64,000 bases of DNA from positions 50,717,885 through 50,781,884 of the forward strand of contig NW_019211454.1 of the NCBI RefSeq assembly GCF_002443255.2. Reading direction: 5' to 3'. This DNA is from Varroa destructor (Eukaryota > Arthropoda > Arachnida > Mesostigmata > Varroidae). Below are positions 29,820-44,200 of this stretch, in pieces (position 1 is the stretch's first letter; every line of letters starts with the position of its first letter). The notes below the pieces were generated by a model. The model did not search any database, was not told the DNA's origin, and saw only the letters and a program-made list of their open reading frames with translations. The position numbers and the translations under genes were made by a program.

Positions 29820-32048
29820 GTATGCTTCAGTTTCTTTCAGACAAGCTAATTGATTTACTGTTTAATTAAGTTACAACTGTATTTTGATTATTTTGTATAC
29901 TTTGCCCCATAGCGTTAAGGATCCACATCAAAATATTGTGGAAACTTTCATTTTTCATTCATTGTAAAAAATTAATAATCTCTGAAGATTATTAGTACAT
30001 ATCTAAGATCTCACTTAATGTTCAGATACGTAAAAACTTCACGCGTGTGTGCACATCGAGTGTGTTCTGTTTTTTTTCTGGATCACGTCAATTATAAAAT
30101 AGATTTGTTTATTCCGACCCTTGAATAGAAAAAAAGAAAATAACAGTAAAAAAGTCAATCGTGTTTAACGTGCAATTTTTGTTGTTCTTGAATTTTGTGT
30201 TTCCAATGTTCCATTTTTATCGAAGGGACGAAATAGAATCAAGGTCGTTTCAGTAACCTTGAGTGAACAAAAACAAATTTACTTAGTGTTTTATGGCTGT
30301 AAACTTTATTATTAATTTCACAGATCATACTTAATTGCTAGCATTTCGAAGAATTCATTTCAAGGGTACCTATACATTCTAATGATTTTCTCCTACCTTT
30401 ACAAAGGCCGTTATCCTACCTCTTCAAACGTTAGGCTTAGCTTCCCTCTTAATAAAAATAGGTTTTCTAAATAATAAATAAAAATATGCCTCACACACTC
30501 TTTGGACAAATCTTTTAGGGATTTCATAATAAAATGTTAATCTTTTCTTTAAAAATTTAGACGTAGTGATTGCTCTCATCAAATTTAGGTAGATGATTTA
30601 GTAATGTGGTATCTCTACCTTATCACTTTGGCAGGTTTGTGAATATGTCATAGACGTTAGGCATAGACCTACAATAGGAAATTCCCTTCGAAATCACATT
30701 TCCTTTGATGACGGGAGTTTGTCGACGTTTGGTGGTGGCACCGTTTGTTTTAGCCACTATCATCTCAAATGAGTTTCTAAAAGATAAAAATGTCAAAGGA
30801 AGACTCCGCATCTACCAGCACCTGGTGTTGTAGCGATGAACAAGGCCCTTCTAGGGCCAGTGATTCATTTTGTTGGCGGGGCTTTGGAGCAGCGCGACTT
30901 TCCTAACTATCACATTCAACTCTATTCTCGGGTGAACTCAATCTTACTGGCCCATTTAGATTGCCAGTTTGACATCGTCGGCTTACAATATATTGTAAGA
31001 ACACACTGCATTTTGCGAAAAAGTTTATCACCATGACGAGTAACAAAAAATCAAAGCGATCCCTTGCTTAGTAAGTTTTATGTAATAACAGCGTTGTTTA
31101 AAATTTCGCATATATAATACCGATAATGTACGTTACTATCCGTTTCACAGATTTGCTTAGGTTGTCACTTATTGATATTAATAAACATATATTTTTTGCA
31201 TATAGTGGAATTAAGTAGAATTCAATATCAAACTTAAAGGAAGTTGAATGTTTCAGATTAGAAAGCAGTGATTATCGAAACTTGCATTCAATATAAGTCT
31301 CATTATTTTTTATTATAAATCCATCTACGCAATTAGGTTACCAGCCTTCAAATTAAAGCTTCCATATATACATATATATAAATATGGATATATTGTTTTC
31401 TTTCGTTTCAATAAGGTGCAAAATTGATTGCTGAACCTATTAGTCTTGTTTGTAATCTGAAGAGGAGCTTATTATCGAATCCATCGAAAACCCAGAATCG
31501 CTCTCAGAACTATTAAATGAACCGTTTCTGGCAGGCGCTGATGACCTAATGACCTTCTTCAAAAAATTCAGACAACTCTAAAGTTAAAACAAAATTATTT
31601 CTTATTAATCATGTAGTTTTAATAAAATGCATTTAACGTTATAATATTATTTTACTGTTGCTTTGCACCCGACTGGTTTTCGTTTTCGCCTTCATTATCC
31701 AATTGTGAATACGCATTGTGAAGATACTAGAATATTTTGAGTTATACTGCCATGGCAACTAACAAACAGCAGTAGGTCTTGGTGATAAGATTCTTCAATC
31801 GCTAAAAGAAGAATATAGTATCAGCCTTACTTAACTCTGTCCTCCAACGAGCTCTGTAAGCTGCAATCTGTGGGTCTTCTTGGTTTGAAGAACTGTGAAA
31901 ATTTGAGTCAAGTGTTAATCTTGATCAAAAGCAGTTGTGCTAAAACAGTTATTAATTTCCAAGCACATTGCGCAAACATAAGGCACAATATTTCAGAAAA
32001 ACATACTCAATATATATAAGATCTTCACTTTGATTCCATTCCTTTCAG

Positions 32049-32211
32049 TATTCAGATTTTTACAAGAAGGATCACGAACCGAATTCTATAATAGCCCAAA
32101 GCCAAGTGAGAGACGCATTATGTTCGGACTGCTCACCAGAATCGAGACGATGTATCGGCGAACGAGGTCTGACTGGAATCCGCGGCCAGAAGGGCCTTCC
32201 CGGCCCTATGG
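32049..32211 (+). CDS. Col4a2: Exon with the 7S segment and start of the helix, plus-strand collagen IV
   Basis: Begins after cctttcag with [11 protein letters not shown] and contains Cys at residues 25, 28 and 35 of the visible chain. G-X-Y starts at residue 37 (GERGLTG). It ends in phase 1 before gtacgtg. The pattern C-x2-C-x6-C-x-G has one Cys fewer than the partner chain. Confidence 0.85.
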
Positions 32212-35200
32212 GTACGTGAATAGCCCCAAAAAAATATGGCCAATTTTTGGAACCGTCTATATTCATCTATACAAATACCTAAAACGCCAATAGATCCGTA
32301 GCCTTGTTGCTTAAGTTGTGATCTCTGCTGCAATTGCACGGCGGATGAGCAAAAAAAGCCTATAGTCGTGAAAAAAATCTCAAGAAATGATTGGCCGCTA
32401 TTGTATACTGCATTTTAAGGTAAACACTGTACTGACTAGTACTATTAATGCTTTCATTAAAGCATATTTTTTTAAATTATTTTTACGCTATTTATGTTGT
32501 AGGTGTCATTCTTATGTAGTTCGACAGTAAGCTTATAGTAAACCGACCAAACAGATATCACACCGTCAGACCCATTGAAAGCGTAAGTGAATTTAGACTT
32601 GTTAATCGATTTGTCATAAATTATTGTACAGGACCACCGGGGCCTCCCGGTGATGAAGGTCTGCAGGGCGAAAAGGGAGAACAAGGTTTACCAGGACTAG
32701 CTGGAATGAAGGGGGGACGTGGTGATCCTGGACGTAGAGGCGTTTCCGGCTTGCACGGAGAGCCAGGACAGCCTGGAATGCCTGGTAAGTATCCGTTTAT
32801 CTTTCTATCTTGTTTCCGAACTAGTACTTCTTCTATATCTGTTAGCGACCGTAGCGACAGTGTGATGTCTCAATACAAAGTGCCCTATAAATAGCATATA
32901 CAATTAACGTGTTAGTACAGCTTAATCGTAGTAACCGTACACAGCACTTAAAATGAAGGCGTATGTTACTTAAACATATTTAATTAGTTTTTGTTTTTAA
33001 TATATTCCGCGTGCACTAAAAATACTACATGCCGAAAAGGTATTGTAGATGATAAGAAGGTTAATTTTTTGTCTATGTGCTTCATATGTTTGAAGCAGTG
33101 ATCACGAACAGTTTGATTTTTGCGCAATGAGTAAGACTGCAAACGTTAGTTAGTTCGCACCATACGAGTAGTAAATAGCTTAAATTGAAAAATACTCGGG
33201 TTTTAAGTTTAGTAATTAAGTAAAAAAGCCGTTATTGGTACCACCTCTTCTTTGTTAACCCCACGAGCTTTCAACAGGTGTATTATCCCACACCCGCCAG
33301 ACCACTTATTCATCGTATTTTTATAGCAGGCTACTTATTCGAATTCATAATTATTAATCAGGTGAGCCCGGAAGACCTGGCTTACGCGGGAAGGACGGCT
33401 ACAATGGAACTCGTGGTGACGTCGGTATGATAGGATTTCCGGGGCCAAAAGGCGCGGATGGAAGACCGGGAATAATGGGTCCACCCGGCCAAAAAGGAGA
33501 ACCTGCGTATGGAGGTGTAGGTGCTAAGGGAGAAAAAGGCTCACCAGGTATTCCCGGACCTCAAGGACCGCCAGGTATCACTGGTCAAGACGGTTTTCCA
33601 GGTAGAAAGGGTGATCCTGGACCTTCTGGAAACGATGTAAGTTGTACTTTTAGTACCGTGCCATACTAAACCGAATGCAATACTGATTTGCGCGCAGTAA
33701 TTTTGAAAAGATGTAGGATCCATTTTGCGACAGCTAAGTTTAGCAACCTTACTTAAGGGCCAAATATTAATAATACCTTACTTCTTGTCGTATATTTGAT
33801 CCCTGTGCACGAAGTGTTTCTATTTCATGTGCACGATCATTTAATACGTTCATTGTCGTTTCTAGTAACCATCCAACTCTTCTTAGAGGAAACTTCCGAT
33901 AACTTTTGCGACAGAAGAACATGACTTATGTCTTATGATAGGATATGAAATTTTGAGTGCATGGCCTGGTCATATATGTCCATCTTTTATAGAGCAACAA
34001 AAGGTAATAACATCGATTACGACAAGCCGTTCGAGGTTGAGTGAACGGACTACCAGCGCAGCTAGGACATTCTCTGAAGAATTTAGGAACCCACTAAACG
34101 GTATAGTTGGGCTAGCGTTTCCGTTCGCAGGCATACATCATACTTTTATATTAGATATAAAATTAACGAACTGGCTCCAACCCATTTATGACGACGAAAA
34201 TCGTACGACTTTACACAATCATCTGTGTGAATTAAAATAAATCGTGCAGAAACTTATGTTTACCAGTTCCTATGTTTCAAGAAACCAGACCACGAGACTT
34301 CTTCTAAAGTCTTAAAATAAAATTAAACTCGATGATTTGAAACGTATGGACGATGCTTACGCAAATTTGCGCTCACACAAATTTGCATAAATATCGTCCA
34401 AACACAATGTGAGCTATGAATACTGCCATAAGTTGACATGCTGATAATAATTTACTAATGTGTTTCCACATTCAGGGTCGTCCCGGTCAGCCTGGGTTAC
34501 CTGGGCCACCAGGTATGTCCTTACCAGGCCAAAAAGGCGAAAGGGGGTTTAAAGGCGAACCAGGCCTACCGGGCGAATCAGCCCATTGTTTCAACCGGTC
34601 AATTATGGTTGACAACGAAGGTTCTGAACAAATTATCTTCACTCCTGGCCCAAAAGGAGATAAAGGAGATCGAGGCGAGCCTGGTGAAGGTAGTTCACCT
34701 GGAGCACCCGGAGCACCTGGTATACCGGTAGATACACTTCTCTGTGTATATTATATAATTCAGTTGCACTGGTGTACTACTTACTTATTTCATTCTTTTT
34801 GTCATAAATGTCTAGTTTGGAAGCCAATTCTAAGCGGAAATTTACTCAGTGTTTTTCTTAGCGACTCAGAGTATTCTTACTGCGTTACTAAATCCTCAAG
34901 ATCACCTCTTCGATATAGCATCAAAAATTTACCCACACTAGAAAGTCCGTTTAGGCCGTGTTTAGCTGAACCTTTTAAGGTTTTTCCAATAGACTTGTGA
35001 AACGGCATCGTACACATATATCACGGTAAACATTTACCAACGCTGAAATTTGAACCAGTGATGTATGTTCGTGGTTACCATAGCAGCGTACCTAAAGAGG
35101 TGCGCATCAGCTCACTTATTATACGTATAACTAGCAAGCGTTTCAGTCTCCTCTTGGATTTTACCATGGTATCATTAGGACGCCTGTATAGTTCGTAGAA

Positions 35201-38200
35201 TGTTGTTGAATTCAGGCTAAAATTTTTAAACTGTTATTTACTTATATATTACTTTTTGCCTACAGGGACAACCCGGTCTGCCGGGTGAAAAAGGTGACCG
35301 AGGTCTGCCAGGCGATCTAGGGCCAGCAGGAGTACCAGGTTACCCGGGCAGTCCAGGTTTACAAGGCCTCAAGGGCGACCCTGGTATCCCAGGCCGGCCA
35401 GGACGACCAGGTGAACCTGGACATAAAGGAGAAGTGGGACCTCCAGGACTTCCCGGAGAGATGGGACTAACAGGACCTCCTGGAGCGCCCGCGGTAAGTC
35501 ATACGATAATAAAAAAATGCCTTTGAACCATTATTCTACATAGCACTAGAGCAAGGATGTAAATGAAGATTAGAACAAGTTTCATTTCATGTTTCCTAGC
35601 TAATTTAAAACGCATCAGCTACAGTGTAAAACACGCTGCAAGCTACCTACCCTTAAAATGCTCGATGGCAGTAAGTAATCATTACTCTACAGTCTTTATG
35701 TGCTCGGGATATATATAATAATGGCAATCTCTGAAATATGGACTTTTACAGACGGCGGAAGGAAACACGATCGGTCCCCCAGGCTTCAAAGGGGAAAAAG
35801 GCATGCCAGGCCCAATGGGTCCTCCAGGTGAAGAGGGCAGACCCGGGGATTTAGGATTGGATGGGTCTCCCGGGCCACCCGGTGCACCAGGGGAACCTGG
35901 CCAGCGTGGCAACGATGGTCATCCTGGTCCCCGCGGTGAAAAAGGCGATTCTGGACTTCAAGGTTATCCCGGCCAACCTGGAAGCCCTGGGCTGCCTGGT
36001 CCAGAAGGGCTACCTGGGGAAAAAGGATTACCCGGACGAGACGGTTATTCCATCCCCGGAGATCGGGGATTGCCTGGCTCGCCTGGTAAAGACGGAGAAC
36101 CTGGAGTGCCAGGACGACCTGGCTCCAAGGGGCTACCTGGCATCCCCGGTGATTCCCTCTATGGCCAACCAGGTTAGCGACAATAATTAGTTATCTAATA
36201 ACACGAGATCCTTTTCTGGCCGGACGCTTGTACAGAAAGTGCTTTTTAACTTAACTAAGAGGTCAGTATGAACCTTACACCCTACCACTTTTGTTTCCAG
36301 TTAGTTATCAACCTAGAGTTTATTTTAGGTTTTCCGGGAGAACCGGGACCAGAAGGTCCCAAGGGAGTAGCAGGCAGGCCCGGCCAACCAGGTGTGCCAG
36401 GTATTCCTGGAGTTAAAGGAGATAAAGGAGGTGTCTGTAATGCTTGCGAGCCCGGTATACCCGGTCTGAAGGGCGCGCCTGGATACCCAGGTGAGCCTGG
36501 ACCAAAAGGCGACGCGGGACTTCCAGGAAGCCCTGGTCGAGCAGGTGACCGTGGCTTTGATGGATACCCTGGCGATCGAGGAGCGCCAGGAGAGATGGTA
36601 AGTAGAACACTATTAGATTAGGTGAAGGTCGCAGTTAAACAATCTAGTTAATGAAAAACTAGTCAACTATTTGCTTATCGTGAAAGAACTTTTACTATAA
36701 ACAGTTGGTTCATGCCCTTAAGACAACTTACCATATATGCTAAAAAAGATGACTTACATCATATTCCTTTTTGCGTAAATGCTTACATCGCAAATACTGC
36801 TCAGGTCAATAACTGAGACATGACAAATGGGTGCTCTGTATGCATATTTTAGGGGATGCCAGGTTTGATGGGGATGCCTGGCCAAAAAGGCGAGCGAGGT
36901 TTAGACTACATCTATGACGGACCTAATGAGAAAGGACCGCCAGGTCCACCTGGCCCTCCAGGATACCCTGGTACCCCAGGTGACCCTGGACCGGAAGGTC
37001 CTCCGGGACCTCAAGGTGCTTCCGGACCTCCAGGGTACGATGGTCTACAAGTAAGTTCCTTTTTTCGTTTTGCTTATAGATCAGTATAATAAATACAGTC
37101 AAATGTTTTGCTTAAACATTCTCTTCATCGGTTTATGAACAAGCGTTAGCAGTAATAGCTATGCGTTCTTTTTAGTAAAAGCCTTTAAAACCTAAGGGGA
37201 TCTATACTATGGAACAAAATTGCTATACCAATGATAATTTATCCTTGCGTAAAATTAAAATTAATTTTCATTACTTTAGGGCCAACCTGGTTTACCAGGC
37301 GACCCAGGTCCAACTGGACCTCGTGGCGATAAAGGTGATCCAGGTCTGCCAGGCTATCCCGGTTATGGCGAACGCGGTCCGCCAGGCCTGCTCGGAGAAC
37401 CAGGTCCTCCAGGAATCGAAGGTCCAAAAGGAGACAAAGGAGAGAAGGGTGATCCAGCACCCGAGGCCATAAAATGTGTGTTTATTAGCTCAAATATAAA
37501 ATTTAAAGCTAAGAGCATGTGTTGACTAGTGATTCACAAACTGGATAATCTAGATGAACTACCTTAACCGTTGATTGTAAATAAATCTGCGTCTTTGCAC
37601 AGCGCACTCTCCAAATTTTGCTTTGACTAATAGGAGAATAAAAATTAATTTCAACTTTAAAATATACAATGAATATCGGCATTAAGCTTTGCTGAAGCAG
37701 ACTTCTTCATGTGGATACGTCGTAAACTGAAACAGATAGAGACCAGCCACCCAAGAAAGTCTTAAGACAGCTATAAGCATAACAAATACTTGTAGACGTT
37801 GTAAAGTATCTCAGCTTTTTTTTTTTTTTTTTTTTTTTATAAAGAAGTGTTTTTAGATCTTACTAAAAGACTTTCGTTTGAGAACTGGGTTAAATTTTTT
37901 TAATGATTCTAGGAACAGTCCAAAATGTTCTGCGCCAAAAATATACTCAAAGTATACCAATAGAAAGTAAATTTAATTATATTGAGAACATTAAATGCGA
38001 GTTACTTTTACTAGAATCCACCAAACAGAGAGTTAAGCTATGTAAACTGCGGCTCTGATTAAAAACAAATGTTATTGTTTTCCTCACTAAAAATCATTTA
38101 AAAAATATCTGAAGCGCATATCTAGTCACTCTAATGCAACTTAGTAAATACTTCTTTTCGTTCGACACCTGCAGTTAAGGAAAGGGGTCTACCTGGACCC

Positions 38201-41200
38201 CCTGGTGATAGGGGTCCTGTAGGTATGGAAGGTCCTCCAGGACCACGTGGTCTACCAGGACTAAATGGAATAGACGGACAACCAGGTCAAGATGGCCCGC
38301 CAGGTGAGCCTGGCTTCCCTGGGGCACCGGGTCCTCGTGGTCCTCCTGGCCTACCGGGCTCACCCGGACCGATGGGGGTTGAAGGACTGCCTGGGATGCA
38401 AGGCCCAATCGGGATCAAAGGTGAACGTGGTCGCCCTGGTTTACCCGGCGAGTTGGGACCCCCTGGAGACCGTGGAACAGGCCTACCTGGTAAGATTGCA
38501 CAATTGTATGTTTTTTATTAAACAATATCTGAAGTGTAGCTAAGCCGCTTTTAAAACCGCACAAACTCTACAAAAATCTAATCAATGTTCTGCAGTTTTT
38601 AAAACACTCATCTGTGAATACGCTCATTTTTATTTTCAGACATATCTATTAATTCTTCAAATATATTCATACAGACTATTCAATATTCAAAAGAATATTC
38701 ACAAAGAAATATTCAAATGTTTTAAATATAAAAACTTACGTTTTACTTTATTAACAAATATATATACGGTTGAGAAAATAAATATATAGAAAGTTACGTT
38801 AGTAGATGTTTTACTTTCTGAAACACCCACGACAAAATTCAAAGACAGTCGTTGTTAAGGGTTAAGTAACATTGATTTTTTCTCTAAGTTTTTTTTTAAA
38901 TAAATATGTTTTAAAGTATATTATGTATATAAAGTATATAAAAAACATAGCGAAAATACAGTATTCTACAATATGCTTTAAATGCTCGTTAATTTACTCT
39001 AGGCTTAACTAGCCACGTGGACATTTTCTGCCCACCTTAGCATTTTTATGATACAAACTGACAAACTGCCAACACTACCGTTAGTGTATGGAATTTATTA
39101 AAGATTTCATCCTTCTTTTTTTTTTCGACTGACATAATTTAGAGGTAGGGGCATGAAAAATATTTTACAAGTGTCAAACAATACTAGGATAAGGTCTATA
39201 GGATTCTCTAAAAAATATTGATTGTCTTTCTACCTAGGCGGCGTTACGATCACATATATTAGGTTTTAAGAGTCGCGGGTCGGCGTTGGTGTCACTTGAG
39301 ACTTGGACATGGGATTAAACACCGTGAAAATAGATAAAATTCCTGTGCACATTCTTTCTATTTTACAATTATATTACGATAAATGTACAAATCCTGCCCG
39401 GGCTCGTTAAAAAATGTCTACTGTTTATGGTCAAGATGCGTTATCGAAACAAATGGCCTAAAAATGCTTCTCTCGCTCTCGTTTCGGTGGGAGAGACACT
39501 TTTCGTAGTGACTGATTAACTATGGAAAAAGTTGATGAGCCCCTTGCAAAAATTAAACAAGAACAATACATTAGTAGCCATCATATCACCAAGGTTATTA
39601 GGCACCAAAGCCGGATGCCACACGAAAAATCATCTACTTTATGGTACTTCGAATCCGTACTTCACACAGGTGCAACGAAATTGAGTCAAATTTAGTCATT
39701 CTAAAGCGGTTAATCACGGGTGATAAAAAAAAAATGTGTCGCATCCACTGATAATGTGCAAATGAAAAAGATATATTATAGAATTGGTGACAAAGCCCAA
39801 ACCGATGCCAAACAAAATGTGTTTGATGAAATCGAAACACAACTGTGCATTATAAGTTGCTGAAGCCTGCCAAAACGATCGACTCGGACCCATTTGCACC
39901 AAATCGATCGGAACTAGTGAGCAGAAAAGGCGCCCGCCGTGTTTTCGCAGATGACATATATTATTAATCACTCAGAAAAAAACTAAGAGGAGTTGAATAG
40001 GAAATTTTAATGCACCATTGAATGATTTTAATTCAGCTTTAATGAGTATATGTAAAGATAGCTTATTCCATTTTTCACCTAGAAATTGCAGAAGTCATAC
40101 AGTGATGAAATTATAACCAAGGAAATAGCCGAGGGTCATTGACTGAACTGATGCATATTTAGTTTAGTACTAATATTTTAAGATTAAAACAATATTGGTT
40201 TCACTTTCGACTCAAAACAGTCGATAGTTTTCCGACGATCCAATAGTAGTTGATCTTAGTAAAAAAATTTTATTCAATGTATTTTCATCTTTAGTGCACG
40301 TATTGTTAATGACTTTACATATGTATTTTTTTTATTACGCTGCTAGGCATTTATATATCCTATTAAAACAACTTATTAGAACGAAAAGCAGCACTTTGTG
40401 CCGAACACAAACTGATGTAATTCACGCTAAGGTACTCGATAGCTATACATATTGTCAAAATACAACTTTATTTTTATTACCATTTCATGACTAAGCACTA
40501 ATGATATAATATCTTTTTCTTTCAGGACTAAAAGGCCTACCTGGACCTCCTGGTCCTCCCGGTGAAGCAGGATTGCCTGGCCCAGTCGGGCGTGAGGGGT
40601 ATCCAGGGCCGTCTGGACTACCCGGCGAGCCCGGCCCCAAAGGAGAACAAGGACTGCCTGGTCGAGATGGACTTCCTGGGCTAAAAGGAGATCAAGCACA
40701 GGAAGGCCAACCTGGCCCTAAAGGAGATCGCGGTTTGCCAGGTATTCCTGGTCCACCCGGCAATCCGGGCAACGATGGACTACCGGGTCACCCAGGAGCT
40801 TCAGGTCTGAAGGGTGATCAAGGCCCACAGGGTCCCCCAGGTAACCCAGGAACAACAGGCAAGCCCGGTTCAGATGGAGCTGATGGACTCCGCGGTGAGC
40901 CAGGGCTACCTGGACCACGCGGGCCGAAAGGAGACCCTGGCAACCCAGGTGAATATTTTTTTAAATTATTAAACGTTTAATTCTAAATACCGTATTACTT
41001 ACTTAGATTTTCAGTATATGCGGAATTATACTACACTTGTGAAAACATAATGCAAGGAAATTACGGACTGGAAAAATCTCATGTTCTGTATAATGATATT
41101 ATAATTACTATGTACAAAACACTGTTTATGTATAAATAATGTGTACTTACTGAACGTAATAGGAAACCCTGGGTTGCCTGGAGTACAGGGCCCACCCGGT

Positions 41201-44200
41201 GTTGAGGGACAACCTGGTAAACCCGGCCTACCTGGTATGCCTGGCAAAGACGGCCCACCAGGTTTTGCTGGCTTTGTAGGTCATCCAGGCCAGAAAGGAG
41301 ACAGAGGTCTTCCTGGACGTGATGGACTGAAAGGTGAATCTGGAAGAGCAGCCCAAAAAGGGGAACGCGGTAGACCCGGAATTCCCGGAACACCTGGAGC
41401 AGAAGGTCCATCCGGCTCTCCAGGTCCCCAAGGGCCGCCTGGCGAGAAAGGCGAAAAAGGTCTTCCGGGAGAAGGTCGTCCTGGCGAACCAGGACCAGAA
41501 GGACTCCCAGGAATGCCTGGTCTTCCAGGTATTGATGGTCCACCAGGACCCCCAGGGCCTGACGGACCCCCCGGATTACCTGGAATGCCTGGGAATAAAG
41601 TAAGCTTACTTCGCGGTTTAGTAGTAAAACGTTTTTATATTATTACTGATACATAATAGCGCGTAACTTGCGGACTTCGCTGTTCGTGCGTTTAATACGT
41701 TTCACTTCTGAACTTCTGGCAAACAGACACAATAGATTTAGCCCGCGGTAAGATAAACAATACTAACTCCGGAGCGACTTACACACACGAAAAACCATTT
41801 TTTGTAGTAGAATAAAACCCATGGGTTTAGCTTTGTGCTTGTTCTGTGCATTTGACTGCTCGACCTGTGTGATAAGGGGTTCCGCAGGTACCGTGTTTAC
41901 TAGCCTAATCGAATACTTTTTATCTGTTAAAAACTCGGAGAGACAGCAACAGCTCCGGGGTGGCTCCAGTTACACATAGACAAAAACCACGTTTTAGTAC
42001 TCTATAGATAGGATAGAGTATAGCTTATAGGACTTGCTCCGTGTCCGATTTGTTCGTATGACTTCTCGACCTGTGTGGTGAAAATAACGATGCGGGAACT
42101 CGGACTTTGGACAGCGGCGGTATTGCCCGACAACCGATTCGATAACCTTCTCTTGGCAGCAACCCTTTCCCACCTTGTAGCAGCCGAGAGACGCAACGCC
42201 AGCACCAGGCGATTTGTGTCGCGCACAGACAGAGACACGTCGAGTTTTAGTATTATACTAGAAAGTAAATCACCGAGTCGTGCCCTGCGCTTCGTTTGAC
42301 CGCTGAGCTGTCGTGTCTTTGAAAAGGACCTGCCGTGTTCTTCTGCTAAACTATGCGAAGACCCTATTCGATAAAAGGCCTCTTATTTATACGCAATTAG
42401 GGAAACAAGAACACTTTCAGAGCAGCTCACGTCGCATATACGAACAAACAAGACGCATCTGTAGTGGAATAGAATGTTCTTTGGCTGCTTCATTCGTGTG
42501 ATGAGGTCAAAAAAATGTTTCTGCGGGCTTTTCTCTACAGCATCCGTATTTTTTTTTTTTAGGCTATTGTACAACCTTCACTTTGTTCGCTAAACCTTTG
42601 CTACATATGGGATAATATATGGGAATAATACCATTTTCAGTCATATAACAGTCACTAGAACAGGCATCTAGTTTTAACATATGTATTTAATATTTTGCAT
42701 GTATACAAAATTATGAAAAGTCTATGTTTTTTGGAATAATCAGAAGTTTATAGCAGCCAATCGAAGCTCAGACATTCTGTATTGATAAAAAAAAAAAAAA
42801 AAACTATCCATGTACGGAAAGACTGTTAAGAATAACGATGTATTTAGGGAGATGCTGGAGCCGCAGGTGATCCTGGACCGCCTGGTGCTCCTGGAGCGCC
42901 TGGAGCTACCGGATTGCCCGGTCCGCCTGGATATCGAGGAATAAAGGGTAACCCAGGACTCGACGGTCCACCGGGAATGCCTGGGCAAGAAGGAATTGTA
43001 GGAGCTCCTGGGGAACCAGGATACCCAGGTTACATTGGAGAGCCGGGCAACCCAGGAGAACCGGGCCGGCCTGGACCACCTGGTAATCCAGGTTTCCCAG
43101 GTCCTCCCGGACCTCAAGGTCCTAAAGGCAACATCGGTCCTGTGGGAACTCCAGGTTTAGCTGGACTAAAAGGAGACCCTGGTTTAGATGGCCTTCCTGG
43201 CAATCCCGGTCCCCCCGGCCATGAGGGGCCACCTGGACTACCTGGTGACCCAGGCCTAGACGGCCCACCGGGTCCAATTGGCTCTCCTGGAGAGCCCGGA
43301 CAGCCTGGCTGGGCAATACAGGGCGTAAAAGGAGACAGAGGAGAACCAGGCCCTGTAGGGGAACGAGGATTACCAGGGTACCCTGGTGCTAAGGGCGAAC
43401 CTGGTCGGGACGGACGAGATGGTCCTGTAGGAGAGCCCGGACTACCTGGTCAAGGTTTGTAGCATTTCCTAGAAAAATAATTTTCTGGGGGTCTTTCATC
43501 GCACGATTGAGACAACATTGGGAAATGTTATCTCCTTATAGGGCTAAATTTACAATAAAACCGTTTCGTGTCTCGGAACTCGCTTGTTAGTTTTCATGAT
43601 AAAGAGTGTACGATACAATCATCTTGTTAATAGGTAACATTCCGGGGCCTCCTGGAAGAGATGGTACGCCTGGACCTGTAGGAGAACCTGGTTCTCCTGG
43701 CCATCCGGGTCCTCCCGGTATTGACGGCTTAATGGGCGAGCCTGGCCAGCCTGGCTACCCCGGCGAGCCAGGACCGGTTGGACCCATCGGTGAACCTGGT
43801 CCCCCAGGATGGCAAGGAGACCCAGGCATTCCTGGTCTTCCTGGCTTTAAGGGCGATCAAGGACCGCCTGGACAGCCCGGTTTTCCAGGTAGAAGCGGTG
43901 AAAAAGGAGACAAGGGTGAACGAGGTTATCCAGGGCTTCCAGGACCGGCTGGATTCCAAGGTCAGTTAAGCCGAAGGTTCTGACTGAGAACTCTAGAATC
44001 ACTAATTATGACTTTAAAACTCAATATTAGTGAGAATATGCTTACACAATCACTTAGTGTACACTAACCTAGATGCGACTTATCTGCCATCAAGGTATAT
44101 TCATAATAGTATATTCTCTTATTTAATTTCTATTTATGGCTTTGAAAGAGGTGATATCAAAATCTTATCTTTTTACTAATCTGTACTCACTTCTAGACAC

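Larger units (their letters stand above)
17703..32048. other. 14.3-kb divergent region between the two collagen IV genes
   Basis: Lies between the 7S exons of the two opposite-facing collagen genes, so it should contain both signal-peptide exons, the 5' UTRs and the promoter(s). I could not identify either first exon with a matching phase. The region is mostly AT-rich with microsatellites. GC-richer blocks occur near 18.1-18.9, 20.9-21.8 and 24.6-25.5 kb; the last two have coding-like ORFs described separately. Confidence 0.6.

Noticed and set aside
33935..34240. A 101-codon ORF in the intron between collagen exons 3 and 4
   Set aside because: No recognised domain, no splice signals, and it lies wholly within a well-defined intron.
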